The translations under genes and the position numbers were made by a program. From NCBI GenBank assembly GCA_035578175.1, contig JAQMRL010000001.1:434447545-434511544 (forward strand): 64,000 nt of DNA, written 5' to 3'. Shown piece by piece: positions 11,335 through 22,554 of the stretch (its first letter is position 1; each line of letters starts with the position of its first letter). Below the pieces are notes generated by a model. That model saw nothing but the letters and a program-made list of their open reading frames with translations, did not search any database and was not told the origin of the DNA. The DNA comes from Catonia carolina. Its lineage: Eukaryota > Arthropoda > Insecta > Hemiptera > Achilidae.

Positions 11335-11440
11335 GGATCGGTGTATTGTGTAAATAAACTGGGGGACAAGTTTGTCTTGTCAGAGTAAATGTAATGAGTT
11401 TTGATTTTTCAGCATTCATTTTAAACAACACAATGTAAAA

Positions 11441-11939
11441 TTAATACTTTACGTAAGTAATTTTAATTGGTATGCGCTTCCAAAAATGAGAAGCTTGTAT
11501 GATAAAGGTGATGGTGTATTTTTTTTATTTAATCCAAGTTCTTATAAATCACAATAAAAAACTTGTAATATAAATCATGATACATTGAAAATAAAGCAAT
11601 CTAAGTTTCTATATAATTATTAACTGAAGAATGGATGTCAGTTTTAATTTTTCACAGGATAACGACTGGCCTGTGTTAGAAGCTTATTTCAAAAATCAAA
11701 TTATCTTTTTATTTTGCCCAGAGGCGCTGCAATAAAACGAATCGGAATAAAATACTTTATCCATCAAGATAGGCAAACGTTATAAAAATCGACTCACATT
11801 TTATTAATACTTCGTTTTATATGTCTAGATAAACAAATATATGCAAAAATATTTATTTGATTGGTTAATTAAAAGCTGAGCTAAATATTTTATTTAAAGC
11901 CGAAATGATAAAAATAAAAAGAATACGATGGTTTGTTTA
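11441..11939. other. AT-rich interval, nothing recognised
   Basis: No gene or repeat that I can support. Confidence 0.4.
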
Positions 11940-12305
11940 TTTATGTGAAACACTCATATGACTTTCTCTTGCTATTGTAAATGATGACCAACATAACCTA
12001 TGTATCATCATGAATAAACAATGTAATATGAAAAACATAACCTAATTTTAATCATGAGTGTATGACGTAAAATAAAAATCAACCTCTGTAGAACTTAAAA
12101 ATACGGAAAATCACTAATTGACGCTCTGTAGAAATCAATTCTTGAAATAAAAGTTAGTAGATTTTGTTACTTCTTATAACTTTTATTATTTTATTATACT
12201 ACACTTTTGTCGTAAAATTCATACTAAGGCCGCAATCTTAAAAATTCCATTTAACAGATTTTGATGAGCAAAATACAGAAAATCACTGATTGACGCTAAA
12301 CAAAC
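11940..12305 (+). repeat. R1 repeat, partial copy
   Basis: It shares the R1 order with the 47.9 kb copy: GTGAAACACTCATATGACTT, TGCTATTGTAAATGATGA, TTTTAATCATGAGTGTATGACG, AAATCAACCTCTGTAGAACTT, then TTGAAATAAAAGTT and ACTTTTGTCGTAAAATTCAT. A tRNA-derived SINE follows immediately, possibly inserted in the repeat. Confidence 0.65.
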
Positions 12306-12311
12306 CGTTAT

Positions 12312-12490
12312 CGAGCCGGCCGCATTGGTGTAGTTGGTAACGTGCTCGCCTCTCATCATGCGGTCTTGGGTTCGAATCCCATTCAGGCACGGCATATTTT
12401 CATACGTTACAAAAAGTCATTTCATCCTTCACCGTCTGTATTAGCAGTAATTGCAGAACATTCGGACGTTAAACAAAAAAAGAAGAAATT
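12312..12490 (+). mobile_element. tRNA-derived SINE (SINE-A)
   Basis: The head contains both RNA polymerase III boxes: A box TGGTGTAGTTGG and B box GGGTTCGAATCCC. A body with CACGGCATATTTTCATACGT, TTCATCCTTCACCGTCTG and GCAATTG follows, then CGGACGTTAAAC and an A-rich end. Copies recur at 17822, 28917 and 44168. The head is not a functional tRNA because it has no proper 3' acceptor stem and continues into the SINE body. Confidence 0.9.
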
Positions 12491-12509
12491 AACAATACCG
12501 TAATATTTG

Positions 12510-12561
12510 ATTTTGTTAAATCCAAACAAAATTATGAAATTTTGTTTGGATTTTACAAAAT
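12510..12561. repeat. Hairpin with 24-bp arms
   Basis: The arms at 12510-12533 and 12538-12561 pair with one mismatch around a 4-base loop. No mobile element is recognised around it. Confidence 0.75.
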
Positions 12562-12689
12562 AATGATTAAAAATAAAATATTATTCTTGTGCTAGAGGTT
12601 ATTATGATGACGAAACTTATGGAGGTGCTAGGGAAATTTGCACAAGAAGTTAACTATTCAAAGATGAAGTATCTACTCGTTTATGTGAT

Positions 12690-13295
12690 TGGACGAGATC
12701 TGTAAATAGAAGAAGAATAAAGGATAGAGATATATGATGAATATAAGTACCTTGGTTTAGTGCTGAGAATGAAGGATGACAGCCAAAGGGAGATAATAAG
12801 CAGAGTAGAACGAGGAAAGCCAGAGTGCACAGATGCTGAATTCCTTTTTGTGGTTCTAAGGAAATTCGGATCGGAACAAATGGAAGGATTAATAGAGATG
12901 TACTGACGTACGGTTCAGAAACCATGAGAATTATCAGGGAGAAGTTAAAGAATGATTGCAGCCATGAAAATGGACATCTGAAAAAAAAGTTGTCGAATCT
13001 TGCGGTAAGACCACATGAGTAATGAAGTAATCTGGGAAAAAGCGTTGTTTTAAATGTGTTAGATGAAGTAGAAAAAAACGGTGTTATGATATGGTCAACT
13101 TGGTTGGATGAATGGAGAAAGGTGGTCAGCACAGCATGGAACTGAACCAGAAGTGAGAAAAGAGAAAGAGGACGCCCAGCAAAGCAATGGATGAATGGAG
13201 TATTTGTGATTATGGCCAGTAGAGTTCTGCAAGAGGTTGATAGGATAAATAGAAAGGCTCAGTTTTGGGATGCGAATAATGCGATAATAATAATA
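12690..13295 (+). pseudogene. LINE RT C-terminal remnant (non-jockey)
   Basis: In broken frames this stretch encodes EYKYLGLVL, EIISRVERGK, LTYGSETM, IAAMKMDI, a KRGRPAKQWMNGV-like arginine-rich block and a VDRINRKAQFW end. That is the usual order at the C terminus of RTE/CR1-type endonuclease-RT proteins (YLG, LYG-ET, RRGRP-x-RW-D). It has many stops and frameshifts. The 160-residue minus frame over it is antisense and not a gene. Confidence 0.65.
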
Positions 13296-13544
13296 GGCTA
13301 CGTTATTTCCAAAAAAGACAATTTTAATCCTAACATTTTATTTAAATTTTGTACACATTTCCATTCTTGTTACCACATTCATTCCAGTAATCGAGACGGT
13401 GGAAATTGACATATCCAACTATGGTTAAAAACCATGCATCAGGATATGTAAAAAGCATTATTTCACTATTTTTAACTATTTACGACTAAAAAATGTGTTA
13501 AGTGAGCTCACCATTAACATAGTGTAATTATAGTACTTTTTTTT

Positions 13545-14105
13545 GTTATCAGTCTCTCGACTGGTTTGATTCAGTTCTCCAACCTGTTCTATCTTGCGCA
13601 AGTCGTTTCATATATACATAGGCCTACCTGTAACACCCTACATCTTTTGTAATTTGCTTTATATAGGCTATTCTAATCTTTGCCTCCCTCTACAATTTAC
13701 TCCCTCAATATTACCCTCCATTATTAATAGCCCAATACCTGGATGTCTTAGGATATGCCCCACTAGCCTATCCCTTCTTTTGGTAAGATGCTTCCATATA
13801 CTTCTTTTTTCATCCACTCGCCTAAGAACCTCTAATTACTTATTTTGTCCACCCACCTAATCTTTAACATTTTCCTATAACACCACTTATCAAAAGCTTC
13901 TATCCTCTTCTTTTCTACAGCCCCTATCACCCACGTTTCACTTCAGTATAATGCTACACTCCAAACATAATGTTTTAAGAAATCTTTCCTAATCTGTAAA
14001 TCAATGTTTGTAGTCAGTAAGCTGTTTTTCATTTCAAAGGCTTTTCTGGCTTGAGCAATTCTACTCTTGATATCACTTGTGCTTCTACTATTATGTACTA
14101 CTACT
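13545..14105 (-). pseudogene. LINE RT C-terminal remnant (non-jockey)
   Basis: Read on the minus strand, this diverged stretch matches the 3' part of a widespread insect LINE. It has an RKDFLKHYVWSVALY-type segment, then E-KR-IEAFDKWCYRKMLKI, a LVGHILRHPGI-like segment and a DRIGELNQTS-like end. Frames are broken. It lies opposite to the fragment at 12690-13295, with a short AT-rich gap between. Confidence 0.65.
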
Positions 14106-14962
14106 TATCTATTTATCTACTTATCTACTTATGCTAATTATAGTACTACAAAGTCACTAAAGAAATTATTTTATTACCACTTCTTCAGAGTGTCAGAAAA
14201 GTGAAGACAGTGGAATTTCGGATATCGAAAATTTTTCCCGATCATAAACTTTTTTACTGTACTTACAAGTAGATTGTGAGAAACCAGAACGGTAAAATAG
14301 AATGTTGTGAAAATCAACGTTGTTTTCTATAAATTACAATTTTTAATATATTTCTTCATTTCTTTAGCATGTAATCACATAAATTTAGAGACTAATTAAA
14401 TAATTACAGATCTGAATCATTTCTTGTAAGAGTCTGTAGTTAAAATAAAACTATTTCAATATAAAAAATTACTGCCTTTCGTTTTCTTTCATGATTTCTT
14501 TATTGTTTTGTTATACATAAAATAAAAGTAGTGCTAAGTTTGTCTTTCTCCTGTGACCGTTATTACTGTTATTTTTCAACCATAACTAATTCATCACGAC
14601 TTGAAACTTAAGTATAAAATATTATTAGAAACGTTTAGAGTAGTTTGTTGTGACTTTATTGTTGGGTTATTGTAGCGTTTACAGGAAACATTATAAAGTT
14701 ATCGTTACTAATTAGGTACACAGTTTGGTTGTTTGTTCCCACGAAGGTAAGATCATTAAACTCTTTCATTCATTCTATTAATTACTCAACATCTTTAATA
14801 CAGTTAAATGAAATAAAGAGAAGGAACAATTTAAAACAGCATTACTGATTTTTTTAAAAGTAAATTTTTATAGTCCTTAAAAATAATTAAACCTAATTAC
14901 AAGTTAATAATACACCCAATCAGGGTTACATAAAATAGGGCCTACAGGTTAATAAAACCACC
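14106..14962. other. AT-rich interval with a short CTAT-type repeat
   Basis: A TCTACTTATC-type tandem run occupies about 14103-14135. The rest is AT-rich with no supportable gene. Confidence 0.4.
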
Positions 14963-15324
14963 CAATCTGTTCGTTGCAGGGCTAAAGTAAATAGTTCTGT
15001 TTCTTATCACATGATCAGCCAATAAAATGACTGAATCATTTAAGAACAGAAGAGGTAGAGGTGTTAAAGACACTAGTCAGAGTTACCTCCTCTGAAAGTA
15101 ATGAATTTCACTATACAGCCAGACCCTGTGGTGAATGAAGTGAAGGTGTCATTTGCAGAGTGGAAAATATGTGCTTTTCAGAGGGCCCGGCATGCTGATA
15201 AACATACTTTTCCATTCAGTGAGGAAGGCAATGGTAAACCACCTCACTCCTCGTTTTACTTAGTAAAACCTCTACGGGTTCAAACCAGCCTTTTGGCTGA
15301 TGACCTAAACAACAACAACAACAA
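14963..15324 (+). mobile_element. SINE-N copy, subgroup A
   Basis: It begins inside the 5' region (CAATCTGTTCGTTGCAGGGC) and ends in a clean (AAC)n tail. The body includes CAGCCAGACCCTGTGGTGAA and AGGCAATGGTAAACCACCTC. An open frame from ATG 15101 (MNFTIQPDPVVNEVKVSF) runs through the tail. The subgroup marker is EWKICAFQRARHADK. Confidence 0.9.
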
Positions 15325-17199
15325 GTTAATGGTGAATTTTTAAAATAAGTTTTAAAGTAAACTTAAACGCATGTTTATGTATTTTTAATTATCAAACCTC
15401 TTAAATCTATTTTCCCAACTAATAACGCTCGAAGAATAATCCGATAATTAAATTGTTTAAAAACAAGTTAATCGGATTAAAGATTTATTATAATATCTTA
15501 ACTGAATCTAAAACGTTTCTGTATTTTCTACAGAAAGGGATGAATTTACTGTACAGAAATTACCAAACCAGAAAAAGTAATATTCTCATCAACCCGGAGG
15601 TTAGTGGGCATACAATCTTCCTATTTCCACAGCCAGTCTTTTCACTTCCTTATATTTTCTTCCCCTGGATGAACTTCTTATTATATACAAACTGGATAAA
15701 AACTTTCCGGTTCAGGTAAGTTGTTAAAAAAAGAAAATCTGGTATAGATAGTGAAGTCACGAGATTGCCTTTTGCGTTTGTATGGGCTGTGAGGAAGGGA
15801 AGTGAAATATTTGCAGCGCTGCCAACCTCAACAGTCAGGCACTACTCGTACAATTCACTACCATGCAGTTTCTACATACATTTTGTAAGCTGTGGTTTAT
15901 TCCGAGAAAATATTTTCTTCATAAACTTAATAAGAAATAAATATTACCTGTAATATTGCCTACAGCTTAATTACGCGACTAGAAATGTTAGATTTACTGT
16001 TGTTCCAAATGAATCGCCTTCTTTACTATTGCTGTCACCGGCGTTTTCATTATCAGTCTCTCTAGTATCTACCTAACCGTTTTCTTTTTTTTACCAGGTG
16101 TCAACAAAACCGTCAAAGAATAGCTTCTTCACGTCCTTAATTTCCTTCTTTATTTTCTGAATTGTGGAAAGAGAAAAATCACAGTAGTTAGCCCCTCGCT
16201 CACGGCTTTTGTTAAGAGGCACGGATACGCATTTTTGTTTAGCTTCAACTTCATAACATTTTATTACATTGCGTTCAGCACTGTGGATAGTTCGACCACA
16301 TTTTCGAGAAAGCGAAATTTCTGTAACAAACAGTTAACCTACAAAAGGTTCCGCAATATACTATATATGCTCTGGGTATAGTACAAACTGTTATGTTTGT
16401 CGTACTGAGATTAAAGCAGTCGGGCATGCGCACTTGATGCTTTTCCCCTTTTACCCCTCGTTACAAACAAGGGCAAACTCATGATTCAAGTGACTATATC
16501 AGACAATGTTTTTAAAATTTCATTATATATCGGAAACAGAAATTGATTTTGTTATTAATTTACATTCCAGTAATTCAAGCTCTTTGATATAATTTTTACT
16601 ATTTTTTTAACGTTAGGACTCTTATCCAGTGGCTTTAATCTTTGAATTGTTTTCCTATGATGCTTGTCAAAATTCAAGAATTATGCAGACTGTTTTATTA
16701 TTTAATTAAACATAATGTACAATTTCCGGGTCATTCCACCTCGTACAAATAGGCTTTTTAATTACGTTAAACCCCCTTATAGGACAAAGAGGAGTAACTT
16801 AGTAACCTTAGAGGTTAGAGGAGTAATTTTGTGTGATTACGACCTGAAATTCCATTGGTTGGTTGAAATTTTGAAAATGTTTTACTAAATTTATTGACTC
16901 TTCACGTCAAAAATTGTATATAACGCAACGAAACATTTTGGTGAATATTTAAAATAAAATCTATCCCCGATAACGAAATGAAGGTTAAAAAAATTGGTAT
17001 ATATTTTTAACATATAACTTAATTATGTCAAAGATTTTCAGTGGCTGGTTTTATTCCAGCGTTTGAGTTTTGCAAAAAGTACTTTTACAACTTTTTCCAC
17101 TGGTACATTCCTTTTAGATAAGAAAAAAATCATATTAGAAGAAAAAATCATAATCCTAATTAAAAAAACTTTTCATTTCCACCCAAATAACTTAAATTA
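15325..17199. other. AT-rich interval, nothing recognised
   Basis: Open frames of 88 and 62 residues occur at 15453 and 15765 but have low-complexity composition typical of AT-rich sequence and no recognisable motif. Some less AT-rich patches (16380-16460, 16735-16850) show no identifiable family. Confidence 0.4.
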
Positions 17200-17564
17200 T
17201 TAGCACTCGATCTGCTAGTTCCTGGGCTACAAAAATAGTTCTGTTTCTTAACCCATGGTCAGCCAATTAGGTATATGACAGAAACATTTAAGAACAGAAC
17301 AGACAGAGGCGTAAAAGACACTAGTCAGAGTTATCTCCTCTGAGAATAATGAATTTCATTGTACAGCCAGACCCTGTGGTGAATGAAATGAAGGTGTCAT
17401 TTGCAGGGTGGAAAGTAGATGATTTTCTCATGACCTGGCATGCTGATGAGCATTCTTTTTCACTCAGTGAGAAAGGCAATTGTAAACAACCTCACTCTTC
17501 GTTTTACTCAGAAAATCCTATAGAGGTTTAAATTGACCTTTCGGCTGATGACCTAAACAACAAC
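17200..17564 (+). mobile_element. SINE-N copy, subgroup B
   Basis: It starts near GCACTCGATCTGCTAG and ends with AACAACAAC. The frame from ATG 17349 starts like the other copies (MNFIVQPDPVVNEMKVSF) but stops early after 60 residues. It carries the subgroup B GWKVD segment instead of EWKIC. Confidence 0.85.
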
Positions 17565-17821
17565 AAGAGGAGTGACAATTTTCCATGCCATTTTCGGGAA
17601 CAACCCCGAAAACTTTATCTTAGCAGTTGGATACCTAACCTACAGAGTCGACGAGGAATCTACTTTTTTTTCTAACAAGTAAACTATATTTTAACTAATG
17701 AATTTGTAAGTGTTCATGTTGTAATGCAGTCTACTTTAGGCTCTTACCATTTAACTACAATTTAATTTAATTTGGTATAGCAGCATCATTATCATCAGTT
17801 GTAACTCTAATTTTTTTATTT

Positions 17822-17960
17822 TTTTTGTTTAACGTCCGACTTTTTTGCAATTACTGCTAATGCAGACGGTAAAGAATGAAATGGTTTTTTATAACGTATG
17901 AAAATATGCCGTGCCTGAATAGGATTCGAATCCAAGACCGCATGATGAGAGGTGAGCACG
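17822..17960 (-). mobile_element. tRNA-derived SINE (SINE-A), minus copy
   Basis: On the minus strand it shows GATTCGAATCC (B box), CAGGCACGGCATATTTTCAT, the TTCATTCTTTACCGTCTG segment and TCGGACGTTAAAC. It is truncated at its 5' end before the A box, at the junction with CCTCTCATCAAAAG. Confidence 0.85.
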
Positions 17961-18570
17961 CCTCTCATCAAAAGAATCAAAAAATTGTAGACACTAAAGT
18001 TCGTTATAGCCTAAATCAATTCATTGAAAGACCGAAAAACGGTTTTTATTTTTTGAATGCAACTCGTGAATGAACCTTAAAAGTTAAATTAAAGAAGAAC
18101 GCATGACGTAGGAATTGCATGTCATCTAATGATAATTAAACAGAAAAACAAAAAATTAGAAAATTTTATCGGAAACAACTGATGTAGATAACAAAGAAAG
18201 ATTTTTCAATCAAATCATTCATAACTCTCTAACTTCCCAATAACGTTTAGAGCTGAAATTCGGCAAACCTTTTCCTTAGGAGTTGAACAGAAAAAAACTA
18301 AAACACTACATTTGGATTATTTGCTTCTAAGATGTAAAAAGAGAATACCATTCTAAAATAATACATACTTATTACGTTTGTACCTTCCCAACGAGTTATT
18401 GTCCAGTATTAATATTCTGTTAGTGTTACCCAAAAAAAACATTAAAATTTTGAAAACTTGCTCTAATGGGGAAGAAAGGGATTAACCACCCTGAAGTAAT
18501 ATTGTGACAATATCGAAGACGAATATGGTTCAAGAAATTTCTAGTACTTCATTCATAAAATGGTAAAGAG
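17961..18570. other. AT-rich interval, nothing recognised
   Basis: No gene or repeat that I can support. Confidence 0.4.
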
Positions 18571-19085
18571 TAGATAATAGAGTGAAAAAGTAACAATAGG
18601 GCAATAGTAACAATAAAAGTATACCTATTTATAAAAGGTCTTTGTTGTACAACTATTTATGAAAAGGTCGGCTGATTACCTGTAACAACTTTTATTCTAT
18701 TTACAATAGATCTATTTACTTGTTTACAATAGTTAAGACTTTTCCAGTAAAAAGGGGTTTTTGGTACTTTCTCTGCCACTCTGGAATTATCTTTTTGATC
18801 GAATTTCTGTGTCTTTCGAGAAAACTCTTTCATCTAACCTACATAAAGGGAGCCCCGGGTGCGGGTGAGAGTTAGTATCCGTTTGATCTTTGACGAGTGT
18901 TTATAGAGTGGCTAACGGTGCGTAGTACAGGTTACGTATCCGAGCATTGTTGGTCAACTACTCTTATACTGTCTTTGTGTGTGTGTGTGTGTGTGTGTGC
19001 ATTGTGTAAAGTTATTGTGTATGTGCATTAAATTCAGTGTTTGTGTATGTGCATTGTGTATTCAGTTTCATTTTGTTCATCTATA

Positions 19086-20454
19086 CATGCGTTCTGAAAG
19101 TCGCTGTGCACCAAGTGACATGACAGGGAATAATTTCATGGCTAGGTTGGTAGCTCTGTGCTGTTCAATTGTTGCCGAACACGTCGAGGCCTGTCAGTCA
19201 TTGAGTTGAAGTTGTATATGTTTCATTTATTGCAGTTCTGTTGCACGATTTTTGTTGTTGGACGCGATGGTTCTTTCAGTAGAGGAGCGCATTTTCCTCG
19301 TTGAATACGTATTTCGCGAAGGTGACAAGTACAGTGATTTAGTGAAGCGCAAATTTTCTGAAAAGTTTCCAGATTCAATTATTCCTCACCGTAATGCAGT
19401 ACGAACACTGATAGAAAAATTTCGGGCAACTGGCTCCGTTGAGGACGCTGAACGTAGTGGTAGGCCCCCTAAGCTAGACGAACAAAAGCTGCTGGATATT
19501 TCTGATTCTATGGCACAAAGTCCAAAAAAAATCAATGCGTAAGTTAGCACAACAGCATAAAATCGGACTTGCTACCGCACATAAAGCTGTCAGACAAGAA
19601 CTTAAACTATTCCCATACAAAGTGAGGTGTGTTCAAGAGCTGAAACCTTCAGATAATGACAAGAGACTAAATTATTGTCATTGGTTTCAACGTTTCATCA
19701 ACCAAAATTCCGAAGACATCCTTGACGTAACGTTTTATACAGATGAAGCGTGGTTTCACTTGGGAGGGTATATAAGTTCACAAAATACTCGAGTATGGTC
19801 GACAACTAACCCTTGCGCTTTACATGAACAGTCCTTACACGAAGCAAAAATTGGAGCCTGGGTTGCTGTGAGTAGAGCACGTATTGTTGGACCAATTTTT
19901 TTTGCAAACACAATCAATAGTGAACGTTATTGTTCTGATATTTTAGAGAACTTTACGCATCAAATAACACAAGTGGAAATGAATAATGGTTGGTTCCAAC
20001 AAGACGGGGCAACAGCACATACATCTAACATCTCAATGGCTTTCCTGCGCAACGTGTTTGGTGAACGAATAATTTCAAAGAATTTGTGGCCTGCAAGATC
20101 TCCTGATCTGACTCCCCCCGATTTATTTTTATGGGGTGCGGCGAAACAAACTGTGTATCGGAACAGACCACACACGATTGACGAACTTAAAGCCGCAATA
20201 ACGGCATACATTCAAGGAATCACTGTTCTTCAGTTGCGAAAGGTGTTTGCAAACAAAATGAAACGAGTGCAATGCTGTATTGATGCCAATGGAGGTCATT
20301 TCGAACACCTTCTATAAACAATGTAATCACGGTTTAACAATGTAATTAAGGTATTGAATAAATTTTTTTCCAAAATGCTTAGTCATTTCTTTATACATAT
20401 TTTCATAAATCCATAGTCACAATTCCAGTGCACAGCGACTTTCCGAACGCACGG
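19086..20454 (+). mobile_element. Tc1/mariner-type transposon, nearly intact
   Basis: Terminal inverted repeats share TGCGTTC(T/G)GAAAGTCGCT plus GTGCAC: left end near 19088-19111, right end near 20428-20452, one mismatch. TA flanks it at 19084-19085 and 20455-20456. It interrupts the LTR-like repeat copy A, so it is younger than that repeat. Confidence 0.9.
19267..20317 (+). pseudogene. Tc1/mariner-type transposase with one frameshift
   Basis: This is a cut-and-paste DNA transposase of the DUF4817-like insect group. The N-terminal helix-turn-helix part (LSVEERIFLVEYVFREGDKY to GSVEDAERSGRPPKL) ends at 19542. The catalytic domain is open from 19535 to 20317. The DDE/D residues are visible in FYTDEAWFH, WFQQDGATAHT and LTPPDLFLWG, with 38 residues between the second and third Asp. 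The two frames differ by one base, and the change lies in a run of eight A near 19523-19530; seven A would restore the frame, so this is either a recent mutation or a sequencing slip. The first ATG in frame is 19267. Confidence 0.9.
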
Positions 20455-20648
20455 TACAATTGTTGTAAGTAGCATTAAGTAAATTATTAAGTTATTTTTT
20501 GTATTACTTCTTTATAATTAGTTTGTTATTTATTTTGTAACTCTTTTAGTTGAAATAAATATTTGTAATTGTAAACTCTAGTGTATTAATTATTTAATTA
20601 CCTAGATCCCGAAACGGACCTTAGCGATAAGTGTCACAATATTATTTC

Positions 20649-21660
20649 TGTACCATCCCAAAGAGCTGTAACTCTGAAAATCGGCATTAGTATTATTTTA
20701 AAGTGATATCTAAAAACCTTGAAATGTGTATTGAAACCGGGAAAAAACAATAATAAATAAAATGCACCCTTCTGAGGGTACTTGTAAAATATAATGGACT
20801 ATAAATACAGACAGATTTATAAAACAGAACAGTTTTTATTGTGATTTATTTAGTGATAAGTTAATATTCCGATTACTTGCAATTAATTAATTAATTATAA
20901 ATTTTTTTAATTGTATACCTACCAGATCAAATCAATGGTTTACCTACGTGCTAGTTCTAACGTAAGCTAAAACAAATATTTGCGTAGTTAATAGAATGAT
21001 TCAATCAAGTAAATTCTACCTTGATTTGTTTATTAACTGATATTAATTTCTTATCACATTCAAGTCTTAAACCTATTATAGCAAAGCAAATATTAGACGC
21101 GCCGTTTCATTGTTTTATTCATAGTTACGTGACTTAAATCACATTAACAAACAAAAGTAATTTCTAAATAACACGAGTATTTTCTTGTGATTTATTGAGA
21201 ATAGCAATGAATGCAACTTGCAATGAAATTTGAAATATTTCTCTAACTAGTTCTTTCTATTGCTTTAACCGGATTATTGTCATCATTAGTGCGTTCCCTA
21301 TTATTTAGGATACGAATGTATTCGTGACTCCCTAAAATACTATAAATATTTCAAAAAAAAATATTTGTACAATTTTACGAGCTTCACTAAGTAATACAGG
21401 CCTTCGTAAAAGCGTACTTCTTAAAATTGTTTAAGGTTGTCAAGGCAAAGTTTAGGAGACAATATCTGAAGGAAAGAGAATATCGGAAGACACAAATCTA
21501 ATTTGGTAAAATATCTGACAGAGATAAGAAGGCAGCGAGGTGAGAAACTGCATGAGGTAAAAGGAATAGATTTCATCGGAAGAGAGTTTAGTACTTAGCT
21601 AGAGACTCAAAGGCTGTAATAGCGTACAAGAAGTGAAGACAATTAAGAATATTATTTCAA
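20649..21660. other. AT-rich interval, nothing recognised
   Basis: No supportable gene. From about 21660 a segment (AACAAGAACAATAAGTAATA ... CATTAATAATA) recurs near 29310-29385. Confidence 0.4.
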
Positions 21661-21807
21661 TTAGAATCTGTTGTTATATTCAAAAAACAAGAACAATAAG
21701 TAATAGAGATAACACAGAATAACACAAATTAAAACATCATCCATTAATAATAAATGTTACAGATCGAATGGGAATATAATAAATTTAAAAAGATTTTTTT
21801 AAATTTT

Positions 21808-22511
21808 GTGTGAAATTCGATACTTAGGGCTTATCTTGAACAATAGACTTACGTGGCAGTTGCACATAAAAAAGAAGACTTCAATTAAATACAAAATTAC
21901 GACAACTGTACTGATTTCTTCGTAGAACCTCTCCTTTACCAATTTCTTCACAATTACTGCTGTACAAATCGTTAGTTAAACCAGTTTGGACTTACTGAGT
22001 CCAGTTATTTGGCTCAGCAAAATCCAGTAATCTTAATCAACTACTGACGTTCCATTCAAAATTTCTCCGTTTAATATCTAAAGCTCCGTACTACGTAAGT
22101 AACAACACTTTACAGTCCGATTTCGGGATTCCTACGCTGAAGAAGTAGTACAGTCCTATTATAAAAAATTATTTTCGAAATTGCTAATAAATCCGAATCC
22201 TCTAATTCAAGAACTTCATCGCTTTCACCTTCCTGGGAATTCAGCCCGGCGCCTAAAAAGAAGATAGAATAGAGATCTTCTCTGAGTTCTAAATAAAATA
22301 ATAATAATAATATTATAAAAATAATAACAATTAAACGAACTAATTATCATATTTAATACTTTCTTATACACCCAGAGAAATAAAAATGGGTATCAATCTT
22401 TGTCTTTATGTTTCCTTTCATGTTACTTGGTTATGCACGTACAACACATTTTCTAGTAGTCATACATTCGTGTACTGTTGAAAATTTCAAATAAAAGATA
22501 AAAAAAAATTT
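21808..22511 (+). pseudogene. Jockey-like RT remnant with 3' UTR, lineage B
   Basis: In broken frames it encodes SSQLLLYKSLVKPVWTY, FGSAKSSNLNQLLTFHSKFL, SKAPYYVSNNTLQSDFGIP and a short C terminus ending before CTAAATAAAATAATAATAAT. The 3' UTR (GGTATCAATCTTTGTCTTTA ... CTAGTAGTCATA) is shared with a minus-strand tail at 39490-39805, which defines the 3' end of this lineage. Confidence 0.8.
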
Positions 22512-22554
22512 GTAATGAAGTTCAAAGGTTACTATTATTATATAATCTGCTACT

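Larger units (their letters stand above)
9930..11440 (-). pseudogene. Jockey-like RT remnant split by a MITE and a SINE
   Basis: Minus-strand jockey sequence lies in three pieces. Piece 9930-10187 carries YKLLLHPIRTYG and GSAKTSNMKRIQIVEK. Piece 10924-11016 encodes LRLTLDRRLAWNPH. Piece 11345-11440 encodes an MNAEKSKL-like and a CPPVYLHN-like stretch. The pieces follow protein order once the MITE (10188-10923) and the SINE-N copy (11027-11334) are removed. The ancestral frame is broken throughout. Confidence 0.8.
18575..20648 (+). mobile_element. LTR-like repeat, copy A, split by a mariner/Tc1 element
   Basis: Outside the transposon at 19086-20454 the sequence matches copy B at 62065-62915 from AAAAAGTAACAATAGG to TGATAAGTGTCACAATAT. 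It has ACATAAAGG, then GTTAGTATCCGTTTGATC about 30 bases later as at a transcription start, a GT microsatellite, and AATAAATATTTGTAATTG as a polyadenylation-type signal near the end. This order (TATA-like, start, polyA signal) is typical of a solo LTR. I did not find a TG...CA boundary or a target duplication, so the class is uncertain. Confidence 0.6.

Noticed and set aside
12312..12385. Candidate tRNA gene with intact A and B boxes
   Set aside because: The head continues into a SINE body repeated at three other places and lacks a closed acceptor stem.
12650..13132. 160-residue minus-strand open frame
   Set aside because: It is antisense to a recognisable LINE RT C-terminal remnant and has no family motif.
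14103..14135. CRISPR-like or direct-repeat array
   Set aside because: Only a short TCTACTTATC tandem run with no spacers; microsatellite.
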